From: Schistocephalus solidus
Lineage: Eukaryota > Platyhelminthes > Cestoda > Diphyllobothriidea > Diphyllobothriidae
DNA: 64,000 nucleotides
Direction: 5' to 3'
NCBI GenBank assembly: GCA_017591395.1
Contig: WEDG01002547.1
Span: forward strand, 121,459 to 185,458
The position numbers were made by a program, and so were the translations under genes. Positions 24,990-36,900 of this stretch are shown here, in pieces. The notes below the pieces were generated by a model that had not been told where the DNA came from, searched no databases, and worked only from the letters and a program-made list of their open reading frames with translations. How positions within the stretch are numbered: the first letter of the stretch is position 1; every line of letters begins with the position of its first letter.

Positions 24990-27900
24990 TATAGACCACC
25001 TGTGTTGACCATCAGCTCTGTGTGCGCGCAGAACTGTTCTTGTTATTCGAATAAAGACAGTCATATAATGGAAAATACTACATTCTTCAGACTACATCTC
25101 GTTCATCTTCTGCCGCAGCCATGAATTGCTCGGATTGAATCTGGCTACCGGTTGCTTTAAAAGACGATAGAATGTTATGCGATCAATAATTTAGGTTTTA
25201 CAAACATGTATGTTGAAATTTCGGCAGGTAGTGAAATGCTTTTGGCAGAAAAAGGCACTTTATCTAGTATATTTTCAACGGTTTTGCGTCAGTTGGAAAT
25301 CAGGTGTGCAATAAACGTTCAAAATATTTATTTCTAGACTTAGCTATGTCCGTGGTCACGCAATTTTATTTACTCATTGAATTATTGATACGTCTAAGCC
25401 TACGTCCTTATTAAATACCAAATGTTGCCCAGCACCCACTCTGCAAGTTTCCCCTGCGACGAAGGTACCACTATCGTTAAAGGAAGAGCCTCATTAGTCT
25501 AAAATTTCTTATTCTCACTCGGAACTATAATCAGAGACAAGGTCAGATCAAGGTAGTGAATTCCACAGGTGTTGCAATATACATAGAATGCAGTTGGTAG
25601 GCCACTACACGGCAATTTCCCTTGGCAGATCCCGAATGCATCATGGATAGTTGCACGTAGTACAATATTTGGCTGACCGGCACTTTGTTGCATTATTCAT
25701 TTGCTACGCGCCTGTGTGCCCGTCAAAGCTATTGCCTCGCAAGTGCTTGCACCTGTTGCGATAACTGTCCGCAGTCGAGATGCGAGCTACCGATGTGCAC
25801 GTTCTTGGCAAATTTGATTTGCCAAAACTACCGCCAGGAACTGTGGTCATCTACGCGTTTTATGCGTGGTTAATTAATTTGCCTAGGTAAACTCTCAGCC
25901 CCGAGTATGAGGTTGAGAGTTCATTGCGCTTTTTAATTGAGTGAGAACCGGAAAACTATGATTCGATCAGTTCGTGATTCATTGGACTGTCTCGTACTAG
26001 CAAAAACTGTGGGTTAATTAAACTTAAATCTGTGTGTGGGTCCCGTCAAGTATGTTGCAACTTTGGAGCTGGCGTCGTTCCCCATGACTGCTGCTGCGTG
26101 CTTGACTGTTCATTTCCCAGTTGTTTTCCAGTTTCTCCGACATAGGTACCTTTCCCACAACTGCACCGGACCCAGTAAACGATGCAAGACGTTTTGTGCC
26201 ATAGCATCGGTCTCTCAGCTTTATGATCCGGCACCATATGATTGCCTCTGGGCTTTGTGCAACTCTGACTCCAAGGGTTGTGAGAAGTCGGTGGAGGGTT
26301 TCCAAAACATTCTTCCCGAAGGGGAGAGTTCGCAGACATTTGAGGCCTGTTGGATTTTCCCTCTGATTTGGTTTGCACATGCATTGGTTAACGAATTTGC
26401 ACCGCTTGCCATTCAGTCTAAGCATTCGTCAAAGGTCTGTTTATTGGTGTTCCAGCGATCATTTCTCCTTTTACCTGACTTTTTACTGAAAATGGCTTCT
26501 TCGCTTCGATTAGCGAGTTCTATCTGTATCTTTCGCAGCAATATAATGAATAATGACTGATTTCCGTGAAAAATAAGGTTGGAATGTGCTCGGCCTTATT
26601 TAAATGTTTAGACGCCAGGAATGTTTGTGATATCCCAAAACAGAATTTGTTAATAAAATTGTCTTTGGCATTTACTTCAAAAGAGAGAGCCAGAAGGAAC
26701 GAATACTAATTTACGAACATTGAAAATTATTGATTTTATAAAAGAAGTATATATCACTTTAAAATGACACCCGTAATTCCTTTTCGGTGAAGGTTGAAAG
26801 CTGAGATGGAGAGTTTGAAGGCCCCGGTACAGGAAGCTGATGCTCTCTTTCGTTCTGTTGTCTACAACGCCGAGGATACTGAGAAGGAGTCACGAGAGGC
26901 CTTTTCGAGATTGAACGAGGATTTCACGCAGTGAGTTATTGCAAATATTTATGCCTCGGTGTGCTCGCCGTATCATTGTTCGACTTTGACCATCTGATTT
27001 CAGAGTCTATTTAATAACATTAAAAATTGTCGAATCTTATGTAGTGGCAAACTCGGGAAACTTGGAGGTTTTTTAATTTTCTGTAAGGACTTATAATGAA
27101 TCTTAAAAAATGGCAGGGAAGCACTCAGCTAATGGAATACAATATTCTATTGACCCGAAGGATATGTTGTGTTGCCCTAAAAAGCCAGCTGTTACAAGTC
27201 CCCTTTTTCTTATATGGAAAAAAGAGTCCAGTTTCTATGAGGTAAAAAAAGGTTTACAAAAGCTAAACGAAAATACTTTATGCATTTTTTCCCACATTTT
27301 AGAATCGTTCATCATTTAAACAATTTTGTTTCTTTCGAAGCGTTTTTTCGTTTAGTATTGGTTAATAGTAACAGTTAGGAGAAATTTTTTTGTATCGGTT
27401 AAAATTATTGAATCTCTTCTTCAAAGATAGAGTGGCGGTAAGTATAAGCTTGATCACACCATACACAGGTTCATCGCTTCATTTTCGCATGCCTGCACAT
27501 ATTACTGCTAATGTAGAGACCAATCAATTGAGAATACCTGCGACCATATTTTTGCGTTTCCAGTCGTGTTGAAAGCTTCAAAGAGATAAGTTTAATTCAA
27601 CTCTCATAAGGCCTTCTGCGTATGGGAACTCTCATAATGCACCATTTATTATGAAATATAAAATACAAAATGTACATTTTGCTCAAGATCACACACTGAC
27701 ATTTAGCCGTTAAATTTCAATTCGCACTTGAGTATCCCAAACGTGTGGTGGGATACAGTTGAAGGTTGGAATTGTTTCAAAGAAGACAAACATTCACCTA
27801 TTTAAAGATCAAATTTCGAAGAAAATATAATCTAAGGTGCTGCATCCTGCGTCTATTTAGCTTTTTTACGCCTGCTAAGAAACGTTTTTACAAGCCCACA

Positions 27901-30900
27901 AAAGTAACAACTTACTCACGATACTCGCGCTTTGTTTATCCTTTTTGAAGTTAAAATCAACTGTTACCAATGAAACAGTCTTACATGCTACAACACATTT
28001 AAAATAACTTTCAGGCACTACTTTTCTGTTCGGCTGCAAATCCAGTCGAGTATCCTTTTCATTGGTTTAATGTGCATTTACATCTATACAGCCTAAAGGA
28101 ATTGCTGCATAAACAACGAACTCGTATGAATGAGCAACTGAAGGCAATAGATCGGTTAATATTAGACCTGCGGGAACGACTGAACAAGTTGCGAGAAGAG
28201 ATGGGTAGAGTGCCTGACGTTTCTGCTGAACTTGCCAAACTGGAAATCTCGATGCGAGAATGGGCCGAAGCACGTAATCAGGTACATATTATTTCTTCCT
28301 TATACACCAACACTGTAAGTCGCCTGCTCGCGTTACTATACATAGAGACCGCTTAGCATGTATGCGCACATTTCGAATTTTCGTCCTGATATGAGAATCC
28401 TCTGTGTTCCCCTCTTAAATTCCTTCCAGTATTAAGTTGTTAATCCGGGAGATAAGAAGGGCACTCATAATTTACTAGAGATTGGAATAGCCAGTAATTC
28501 GGCCATTCGCCCTTAATTGCATAAAATAGTAGTATAATCCCTTTAGTCAACACTTCCTAATTTCAGAAAGATTTTACTCGTTATTTGTGAATTGATGCAG
28601 AATAACGACAATCTTATATTAGGCATAGCATCAGCCGTTGTGATCAAACCAGTTGACTTGAATTTAATCTGATGATACACTCATGAAGTGAAAAGTAAAT
28701 GGGTTTTTACCTCCTCAGGTAATTTAAATTGTAATTTCCTTGATAAAAGTTCTTTATATCTTTCTAAAGTCCTTTCTGTTCCAATTCACTCTTTTATTCC
28801 TGGTTTCTCGAAAGGGCCTATTGTTGGAGACATTCATTTACATTTTGGTTTTACAATTTCTGTTCCTTAGAGGATGCATGCCACAGAAATAGGCCAACCA
28901 ACTAAGGGACGAGACAGTAAAAAGTGCTACATGAGGCTTGAACCCAGCGAAAGGTCGGCCGCTAAAGCAAGTGATGAGAGCCATTTCACAATGTGTCCGA
29001 ATAATAAACTTACTTGGGATGAAGTACATGCGATCGCTAGAAAAAGGATTTTATTCGTCAGACTGTTCGGATTCACGCTCCAACCCCTTATCAGAGATAA
29101 TATCATTTACGTATTCTTAATACGCAGGGAGTTCGATTATATATGTGACGCAGTTATTATGCTACTGCATACTTATTATAATGAACGGCTCGCCCCTTCA
29201 TCGAGGATGGTTGCCCACTGTTGACCTAATTGCTTGATGTCCAGTATCAAAGTATTTTTTATTGCTTTATTGCTCGGCCACATGGCTCACCGCTAGGGGC
29301 GTTGGAAAATATGTTAATCTGAGCGCACTCTACGCGGCTAATAGGTTAAGTCAAACGAAATCTGAGTACCAAATATGGGTTGGAGGTGGTCATAGCACTT
29401 AAGCAGCTCGCAGCTAACGCGATTGTCAACTCTCGCGAGGATTTTGAGTGCATCGAACTCGAGGTTGTGGCCGGGTCTCTTCAAATGAGACACGGCTTGA
29501 GAATTGGCTTCATTTTTACAGAATGCCGCCGCGTATTCGGCAATTCACATCCGGCGTAGTATTCTAGTTTCTCCGACGTATTTGCCTTGCCCACAACCGC
29601 ACTAGATCAAACAAACAGTGCCAGATGTTTCTTGCACTGGCTGTGGGCCTTTTGGTTTCAAGGGACCGAGCATGTCAAGTCATCATATAAATAAGCATCC
29701 TGACCACTGTGTTGAATAGTATCAAACAAAACGACAGAACGATTACCTCGTGCATCAAGCTACCTCTGTGTTCTTAAGGCTAAATGGCAAAGAAATCAGG
29801 ATTCTAATTCCAGGTCATAAGACGTGAGGCTGGTTATGGCTAACTGATGGCTGCTAATAAATCCGAGATAGCCATGTCAGACATTTGCGTTTTTTGTCTG
29901 TACTCACTCCCACCCATAAAGGTACAAACAAATATTTTCGGATAATTCCAACCTACTAACAAAAACGTCCTATAGTACAAATATGTCCCGGTATTTCCTG
30001 ACTATGTCAGTAACCCTTGCTGCAAACACAGAATTATTAACTTAATTTCGAAGTAATGCGCATTTGGTAGACCGTAAACATTCGAGCATATAAGATGTCA
30101 TCTGATATTTTGCTATATGAATTAGTTGGCCTTTTAAGCTCAGGTTCAAATTACGATATTTCAAGAAAATAATCTGACAGGATGACTTGAAAAATGCAAT
30201 TATTTGGACATTTGAACTTGCAGGTTTCACAAAGATCGCATCAAACATGCAAATTATATTTCGTACTACGTTTCCTGCAAAAGCTCCTTTTCTCGAATAA
30301 AAGACGTTATGTCCGATTAATAAAATGACTGTCAGCGCTACATTTTCCTTCATTTCTAGACTTCGTTAAATAATTTTTTATCTGTAAGGAATTACACATT
30401 TACAAAAATTAGTATCAGCATAGTCAACGTTCCTGTGACCAGGTTACTTTTATGAAATTTGCCATGTTTTTAATTTGTGGAGAAAGCAAATTTCCTTCTC
30501 GTGAAATAAAGAATCACATTACCATTTACTTTTAACTAGGGTATTATTCTACTTTGAAAAAATATTGCGTGGAGTTTCAAGCGTTCATTTTAACTATGAA
30601 GATTCTACAGCAGAAGGCGATCTGAGACGTTTACAGCAAACTGATGTATGCTTTATAATTGAGCACCCTGAATACAGCATATAAAAATGCCTTTTTATGA
30701 ATAATTCCTAAATTAGTACATTCTAACAATATTCCTCGATCCTGCTAGAATAACTGTACAGAGTTTGAATGTCCACTATTTGTTGTAGTACATATTATTA
30801 CCCAGTACTCTTTTCCAGTATTGGGCATAAGTAGAAATCCTAGATGACTGTAGATATAATGATTTTCACAAATATTTACAATTTTTGATTCAATTGAATA

Positions 30901-33900
30901 TTTTACTATTTTCTCAGAAACGACCATCATAATTTTTATTGAACTCATCATCATGCAAACGAACTTCGTTAAAAAAATGTTATTTGCACATGGAAAGGGC
31001 TTCACCGAGTACTCAATGTAATTCACCAAAGAAACCGTTATATACACGATGGGGTTCGTTTTTGATGCTTTTAACATTATTATTTTGTTCAAAATGCATT
31101 TAGTCGGAGACTTTAGCTAACCAGCTGGACTCCGAGACCTTGCTAACCGAGGAGCACATTGAGAAGATGAAACAACTACGGGGGAGACTTAGTTCTGCCG
31201 TTGCTAAGCAACAGCCGGCCGCAGGTGAAAAAGACAGGGTGATTAAGATGCTGGAAGATTTGGCAAACAAATCAATGGCTGCCATTCGGGAGGCACAGGA
31301 AGCCGTGGACAATGCCACCCAAAAACTGGATAAACTTCAAAGTAACTGCTCTAATCGTTCAAACATACGATCTTATTTAATGCATCCGCATGTTACCCGA
31401 AAATTGCGTGGTAAAAATGGCAGTGCTTCTTTTTCACAGAGCAGGTCACACAATTCCTGCTTGCTTTCAGTGCAGCATTCACAGTTATACCTACGAACAA
31501 ACCAGCGCCGAAAAAGCAATGTACTTAATGACCACGAAGTGACCTAATTATCTTGAATGATAATAACTGTGATAACTTTCTGAGCGTTTAGTTTTACCGA
31601 TTATGCACAAACTCTGCATTCTTGCTTTTGAAATTCTAACATAAATTCAGTGTGTTTGGTTATGACATTGAGTCACGATTAAGGCAGCTGTAAAACCGTA
31701 AAATTGGGTATGAAATATCTTCCACTTCCTTTTCAATCTTCTTCTAGTATAGTCCACTTTCTCGGGTTATGTACTGTTAGCCGGCTTTCTGCATGTTATA
31801 CTTACCACCAGAAATTTTCAGCGGTGTCACCAATGCGTCATACATACTGAGCAAATATTAAGGTGAGGCCGACACTAACATTATGGCAATTCCAAGCACT
31901 ACTCGCTGCAAGTACTCGCACGTGGTTAAATCTATACCGACGCACCAGGAGTCCCACTACGAATGGTTTCCTGATAACGCGAATACTGGTCCTCGAATGG
32001 GTATTTTTGAGTAACTACAGGCTTGGGAGTTAGATTGTACTGGCTCCTTCCTCATGTTGGTCATCCTTGTGAGATGTAATTCGCCCTCACAGAACCTGGG
32101 GCATGCGATGGGGACAAGCTGCTGTGTGACATGCGTAGACGGGCTGTCTAGATTTGCCAACCGTCAAGCCTACCCCCACCTGTGGTCGTCCTGGCACATC
32201 TTCGTCACCGGGCCCAAGTGAGTGAGGTAAAAAAGCAGTTACCGCTGGCCTCCCCACTCTGTTTTGCACGCGGTGGTTGTCATGGTTTCCGACAGTTATG
32301 TAGTGCACCCTCGAAAAGCTGAAGGACTTCCTAAGCTGTCATGTAAGATTACCGCGCGCCAAGGTATCCTGTTGGGAGAACAGAAATGTCAATTCCGGTT
32401 AAACGCTTGCTCTTAAGGTCTAGAGTTGGCACCTACAGTCGCATATTGACTTGCAGTTGGTGATCGGAAAGTTACATGGACAAGTCTATATGACAATGAA
32501 ATAATCATTTTAGTGCATTTTCTGCCATCAAAGAATGATCGCTCAATCCCAGGTGCTGGCTGTCCTCCGGTTAGTGCCCTATATATATGCAGAATGATAT
32601 TACTGGCAAAGACAAGGGAGACTTAAATGGCTATTTCTGGCTTATTAGCCGTCATCAGCCAACCATAGCCATCCTCAGTTGCTGCGGCGCCCGAGGCTCG
32701 AACTCGCGACCTGTTGGGCAGAAGTCCAACGCTCTACCCACTGCGCTACGAGCACGTTGTCTTGCCGGATTCGATCCGGAATATAAGCGATGGTCGTTGG
32801 GTGCTCAACGATCGGTTAAAGGACTCACTCGTCCTGTTGTGCCTTGGGGCTCACTCTATAGTCCCACCAGCTGCCGTAAAGCGGCTAGTAATATACGCAG
32901 AATGATATTATTGGCAAAGACAAGGGAGACTGGAATGACCATTTCTGGCTTATAAGCCGTCATCAGCCAGCCATACCCAACCCCAGGTGCTGCGGTGCCC
33001 AAGGCTCGAACTCGCGACCTGTTGGGTAGGATTCCAACGCTCCCTTGTCTTTGCCGATAATATCATTCTGCTTATACCCCTAACCGCTCTGCGACAGCTG
33101 GTGGGGCTATAGAGTGAGCCCCAAGGCAAAACAGGACGAGTGAGTCCTGTAACCGATCGGTGAGCGTCCAACTACCATATATATATAAAAATTTCTCAAT
33201 TTCAAGTGGAAACGAAAACAGCCACTATCAACCGGATAAATTAAAAAATAGGACGTCTGTTGGCTCAAACTTTAGAAAACCATAGAATCTTGTGTTGTGC
33301 ATTGTTTAAGGTTTATTGTTTTCTATACATTCCCAATTTTTCTGAAGACGAACTGGGGCTCCAGATTTGAAAATTTTTGGAGGGGAGTATCGTTAAGCCT
33401 CACACTATTTATAGCAGGTGTCAGTCATTTTAAAACAGTGTTGATTCTACGGGTTTACCTTAACACTGTATACTGTAAGGAGAGTGAAGTGGGTGTGTCC
33501 TTAATTGGCTTTGGCGCTCATCACCCCCATACACAGGCAACATGACCATAGTCGCTGGGGCGAAGTGGGAGGACGATAATTGCTGTTAATCAGCATGTCT
33601 CTCGTCGAGGAGTGGCATTTGACAGTTAGCGGTCGTCGCCCGCGTCCGAATTGACCTTAATTGTCGCTTTGGGTTGCTAGTCCTGTTTACGTCTTTCTGA
33701 CTGCATTTCTCCTCGTCTGCCGGGGTGATGGTTGATGCAGCAATATTGCTGACTGCGCCTTTGTCGGACACGGATTGTGGCATAATTACGTGCATGCCCG
33801 TTCTAGGTACTCCCGCGTTTGGATTCACGTTTGGCCCAGTTTCCACGGAGGAGTGATGTGATTTATCGGAGGGTATGGAATATTGTTAACCGTGTTCCAG

Positions 33901-36900
33901 TACACAGACAAGAAAAGGGAGGACGTATTGCCATAGGGTTGCATAGTACACTACCTGCAATTGTGTAAAAGGTTGGCTTAAAATACCGACCATTTTGCTC
34001 TTGAGACCGATCACATGCAACAGAATCACAGCATCAATTTATCAGTTGCCCTCCGTGTAGCATAGCAAACAATATGCAAAACCTTAAATCCCAGGGTCAC
34101 ACAGCTCGAGGCAGGCAGTATGGGTATGCGCTGACAGTGAAGCATTAACCAACATCGAGGAAAATGTTGACAGTGAGTGAACTGCGGGGATCCGCATCAG
34201 ACAACTTTCTCCGGCATCAGATGTTTGCCGCCGGCTGATGTCCAAGATGAATATTAAGCTGCAAGGTTGATCGTTTGCCAAATACGCTTGAAGATCATGA
34301 AGTTCTGCCTTACCCTTTCGACGGATGCGGATCGGTTTTTATTCTGAAAAGCCAAGGAAATCGCTTTTACGCTTAGGGGATTTCTTCCGCACCCCAGCGA
34401 ATGGTATCCTGTGCGGTAAATATTTGGAATCCTGCGGTAGTTCTGAACACATTCCCAACTTGTAAATAATTTAAAACGAAAAGGATTCGTCGTCACTGAC
34501 ATCGGCGAGTACATGTCAGCGGCGGCGCAAGTAGCGAGGTTTGAATGCGCGACCGACCGGCCCCTAAGATGGAGATCGTGGTCCGTTTTACTTATTCTTA
34601 ACCTAGCCTATCACTTAAGCGTTTGACTGAACAATTTCTGTTTGTGCTCATTAAATCACTAGCCTTCAAGGAGTATGTCGCAAGGACGAAAAAGGAGTTG
34701 CAGGAGATGGATTCAATGAAGGAGGACATAAAACGTGACTTGGAGGCACTGGAAAATGACGTTCAGGGGAATTCACAATCAGGTTTCAAAGGCTCTGGAT
34801 GAGGCCCAGGCATTAGCGGAATCTCTCAAGCGTCTAGGCGAAGATATCGATAAGATTAAGAAGGAGGTAAGTGAATGATATATTTCACACACGTGTGCAA
34901 TTGTTGTGGTCATTAAGCTTCCTCGTGTTCTTCCTTTTTTAACTCCAGAAGTAAATATATTCTTGACTGTCGCAGCGGTTAAATCTGTCAGTCACTATAT
35001 ATATATATGAGAAGAAAAGGCGATCTCAGGGACTATAGGTGTATTTTCCTGACGTTTCAAAAGCATACAAGCTTCCATCGTCGGAGGTGAGTATCGTACC
35101 GCGTCTCACAGTATTCATAGGGGGTGATAGCCAGTTTGTAACACAGGGTTGATTGTATGGGTTTACCTTAACAGTGTGCACTATAGGAGGACGGGGTGGG
35201 GGAGTCCTTAATTGGCTTTGGCGTTCTTTGCCGGCATACACACAGGAATCATCTCTGTAGCAACCGGGGTGAAGAAGGGGGGGAGGAGGAAATTGCTGTC
35301 AGTTGAAATGTCTCTCGTTGAGGGGGGGCGGTCGTTGTCTGGGTCCGAATTGACCTTAATTGGCGCCCTGGGTCGATAGTCATGTTTGTGTCCTGAGTGC
35401 ATGTCTCCTCCTCTGTCGGGGTAGTAATTGATGCGGCGGCACTCATGACTGCGCCTTCGTCGGCCCCGAATTGTGGCGATGTTAGGTGCATATCCATCCT
35501 AGGTTCTCCCGCGGTGGAATTCCCGTTTGGCCTAATTCCGTGTTTGCTCTCACGTTCGATGAGCTGCGCCCGGAGGGCCTGGTAGGCTGCCGGAAGGGCG
35601 ACACAACGGTTGATCGACGTAGGCTCCGTGTGCCAGGCTTCGATTGTTTCCCTGGTTATGCGGTCATTTCCTCGACCCAGGATTTGGGCGTTTTTGGAAG
35701 GCGAACGTGTGCCCAGAGTTTGCACAGTGTTCCGCCACCAGGGACAATGGGTCCATTCTCCTCACTGCCTGCACGTGTTCGGTTACACGGGTCTGCAACC
35801 GCTTCCCTGTCTCTCCGACGTAGTTAACTTCACAGGAGTCACATTGGATCCGGTAGATGATGTTTGACGTCTCACCTCGTGGAAGGGGAGCTTTCGGTCT
35901 CATAACTATATTCCGAATGTTTGAATCCGGTCGATGGGCGATTCCGATCCCCAGCGGTCTGAGGAGGCGGAAAACTGCCTCAGAGACGCCGTCAATGTAT
36001 GGCAGTGCACGCTGTTCTGTTACCAGATTTTGTCTTGGTTTGGCCAGCCTGCTGCGCTCGATGAAGTTACGAGTGTATCCGTTGGCCATGAAAAGGCGCT
36101 GGAGGTAGCGGAGTTCTGCCCTTTTGTCATCCGTTTCGCTGCAATGTGTTTCTGCCCTTCTGTAGAGAGTTCGCACACAGCTGCGTTTGTGGCACAACGG
36201 GTGCTTACTGTGGTTACTTAGAATTTGGCGTGTGTTGGTCGCCTTCCTATAAACCGTAGTTTTTATGTGCCTGTTGGGTTTTCAATGGACAAGAACATCC
36301 AGGAATGGCAGTTGGTTGGTTATATATACATAAAGATTAAATTTCGATCGGGCCTGTGAAGGTGGTGACGTCTTTTTTCATTATTATTTAACAGAGTTGT
36401 ACGAAGGGTTCTATTCAGAGAGCAGTTTACAGAACCATCACTATAAAAAGCACGTATATTCCTTTCCAACCTTCATTCCGAGTAAAATGAAATTGAATTT
36501 TCACCTTTCAACTGTTTAATACGGTTACTAGATTCTTTTTCCAGTGACAAACGATAATAAAATTAATAAATTTAAGGGTTATCTTCAAATGCGATCAGGC
36601 GTGCATGATTACACAAACATCGTGACGAATACTATGATTTGACCAACTAAAGAAAAACTTTATGTGCACACCACGTCAAATTGTATCTATGAGTGTACGT
36701 GCACTTGCCCATGCATGTTAATTGATAAAACGAAACCACGGTTGACGAATCGGCCTGCGAGCATTTGTCAACCTAACTGATAAGAATGGAAACTAAGGTT
36801 CAACTGTGTAACACCTGTTTGGCATGCACCATGTGATGCATTGAACGACATCGTTTTAGGTCCTATTTCTGGCACTTGTAAATCCATCACACGGAGCTAA

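Larger units (their letters stand above)
22057..26792. other. Laminin intron 6 of window
   Basis: The intron is 4.7 kb, the longest of the gene. It holds the (AT)n tract at 24,926-24,987 and the PLE remnant at 25,500-26,440. The rest shows nothing I can name. Confidence 0.6.
28282..31103. other. Laminin intron 8 of window
   Basis: The intron holds the PLE remnant at 29,045-29,650 and a decayed SINE at about 29,760-29,930. The remaining 1.2 kb before exon 9 is AT-rich and unassigned. Confidence 0.6.
31342..34662. other. Laminin intron 9 of window
   Basis: The intron holds a GC-rich repeat near 32,040-32,320 (resembling 360-560 and 37,540-37,700), the SINE cluster at 32,587-33,171 and PLE remnant 4 at 33,290-33,850. 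Sequence 33,850-34,660 shows no named feature. Confidence 0.55.
35040..36305 (-). mobile_element. PLE remnant 5: end of RT, GIY-YIG endonuclease and 3' tail
   Basis: Reading leftward on the minus strand: LPFLDVLVH and VYRKATNT (end of the PLE reverse transcriptase), CHKRSCVRTLYRRAETHCS, LLRPLGIGIAHRP, the endonuclease, an untranslated tail and a 34-nt hammerhead-like motif at 35,051-35,084. A stop after LVH and a frameshift near 35,700 break the frame. The 5' end is truncated next to a TATATA tract. PLEs with this RT plus GIY-YIG layout are well known in animals. Confidence 0.8.

Noticed and set aside
24787..25124. Open frames on both strands over the AT repeat
   Set aside because: They consist of alternating Ile-Tyr from the microsatellite.
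26036..26560. 174-codon plus-strand frame
   Set aside because: It is the antisense shadow of the minus-strand PLE endonuclease remnant.
32684..32755. Possible functional arginine tRNA on the minus strand
   Set aside because: The anticodon loop has eight bases and the head is fused to a repeated SINE body, so it is not called as a tRNA gene.
34180..34250. CTGATG and GAGAAAG words on the minus strand, hammerhead-like
   Set aside because: No helix II of normal form and no tail context. The words are common by chance.
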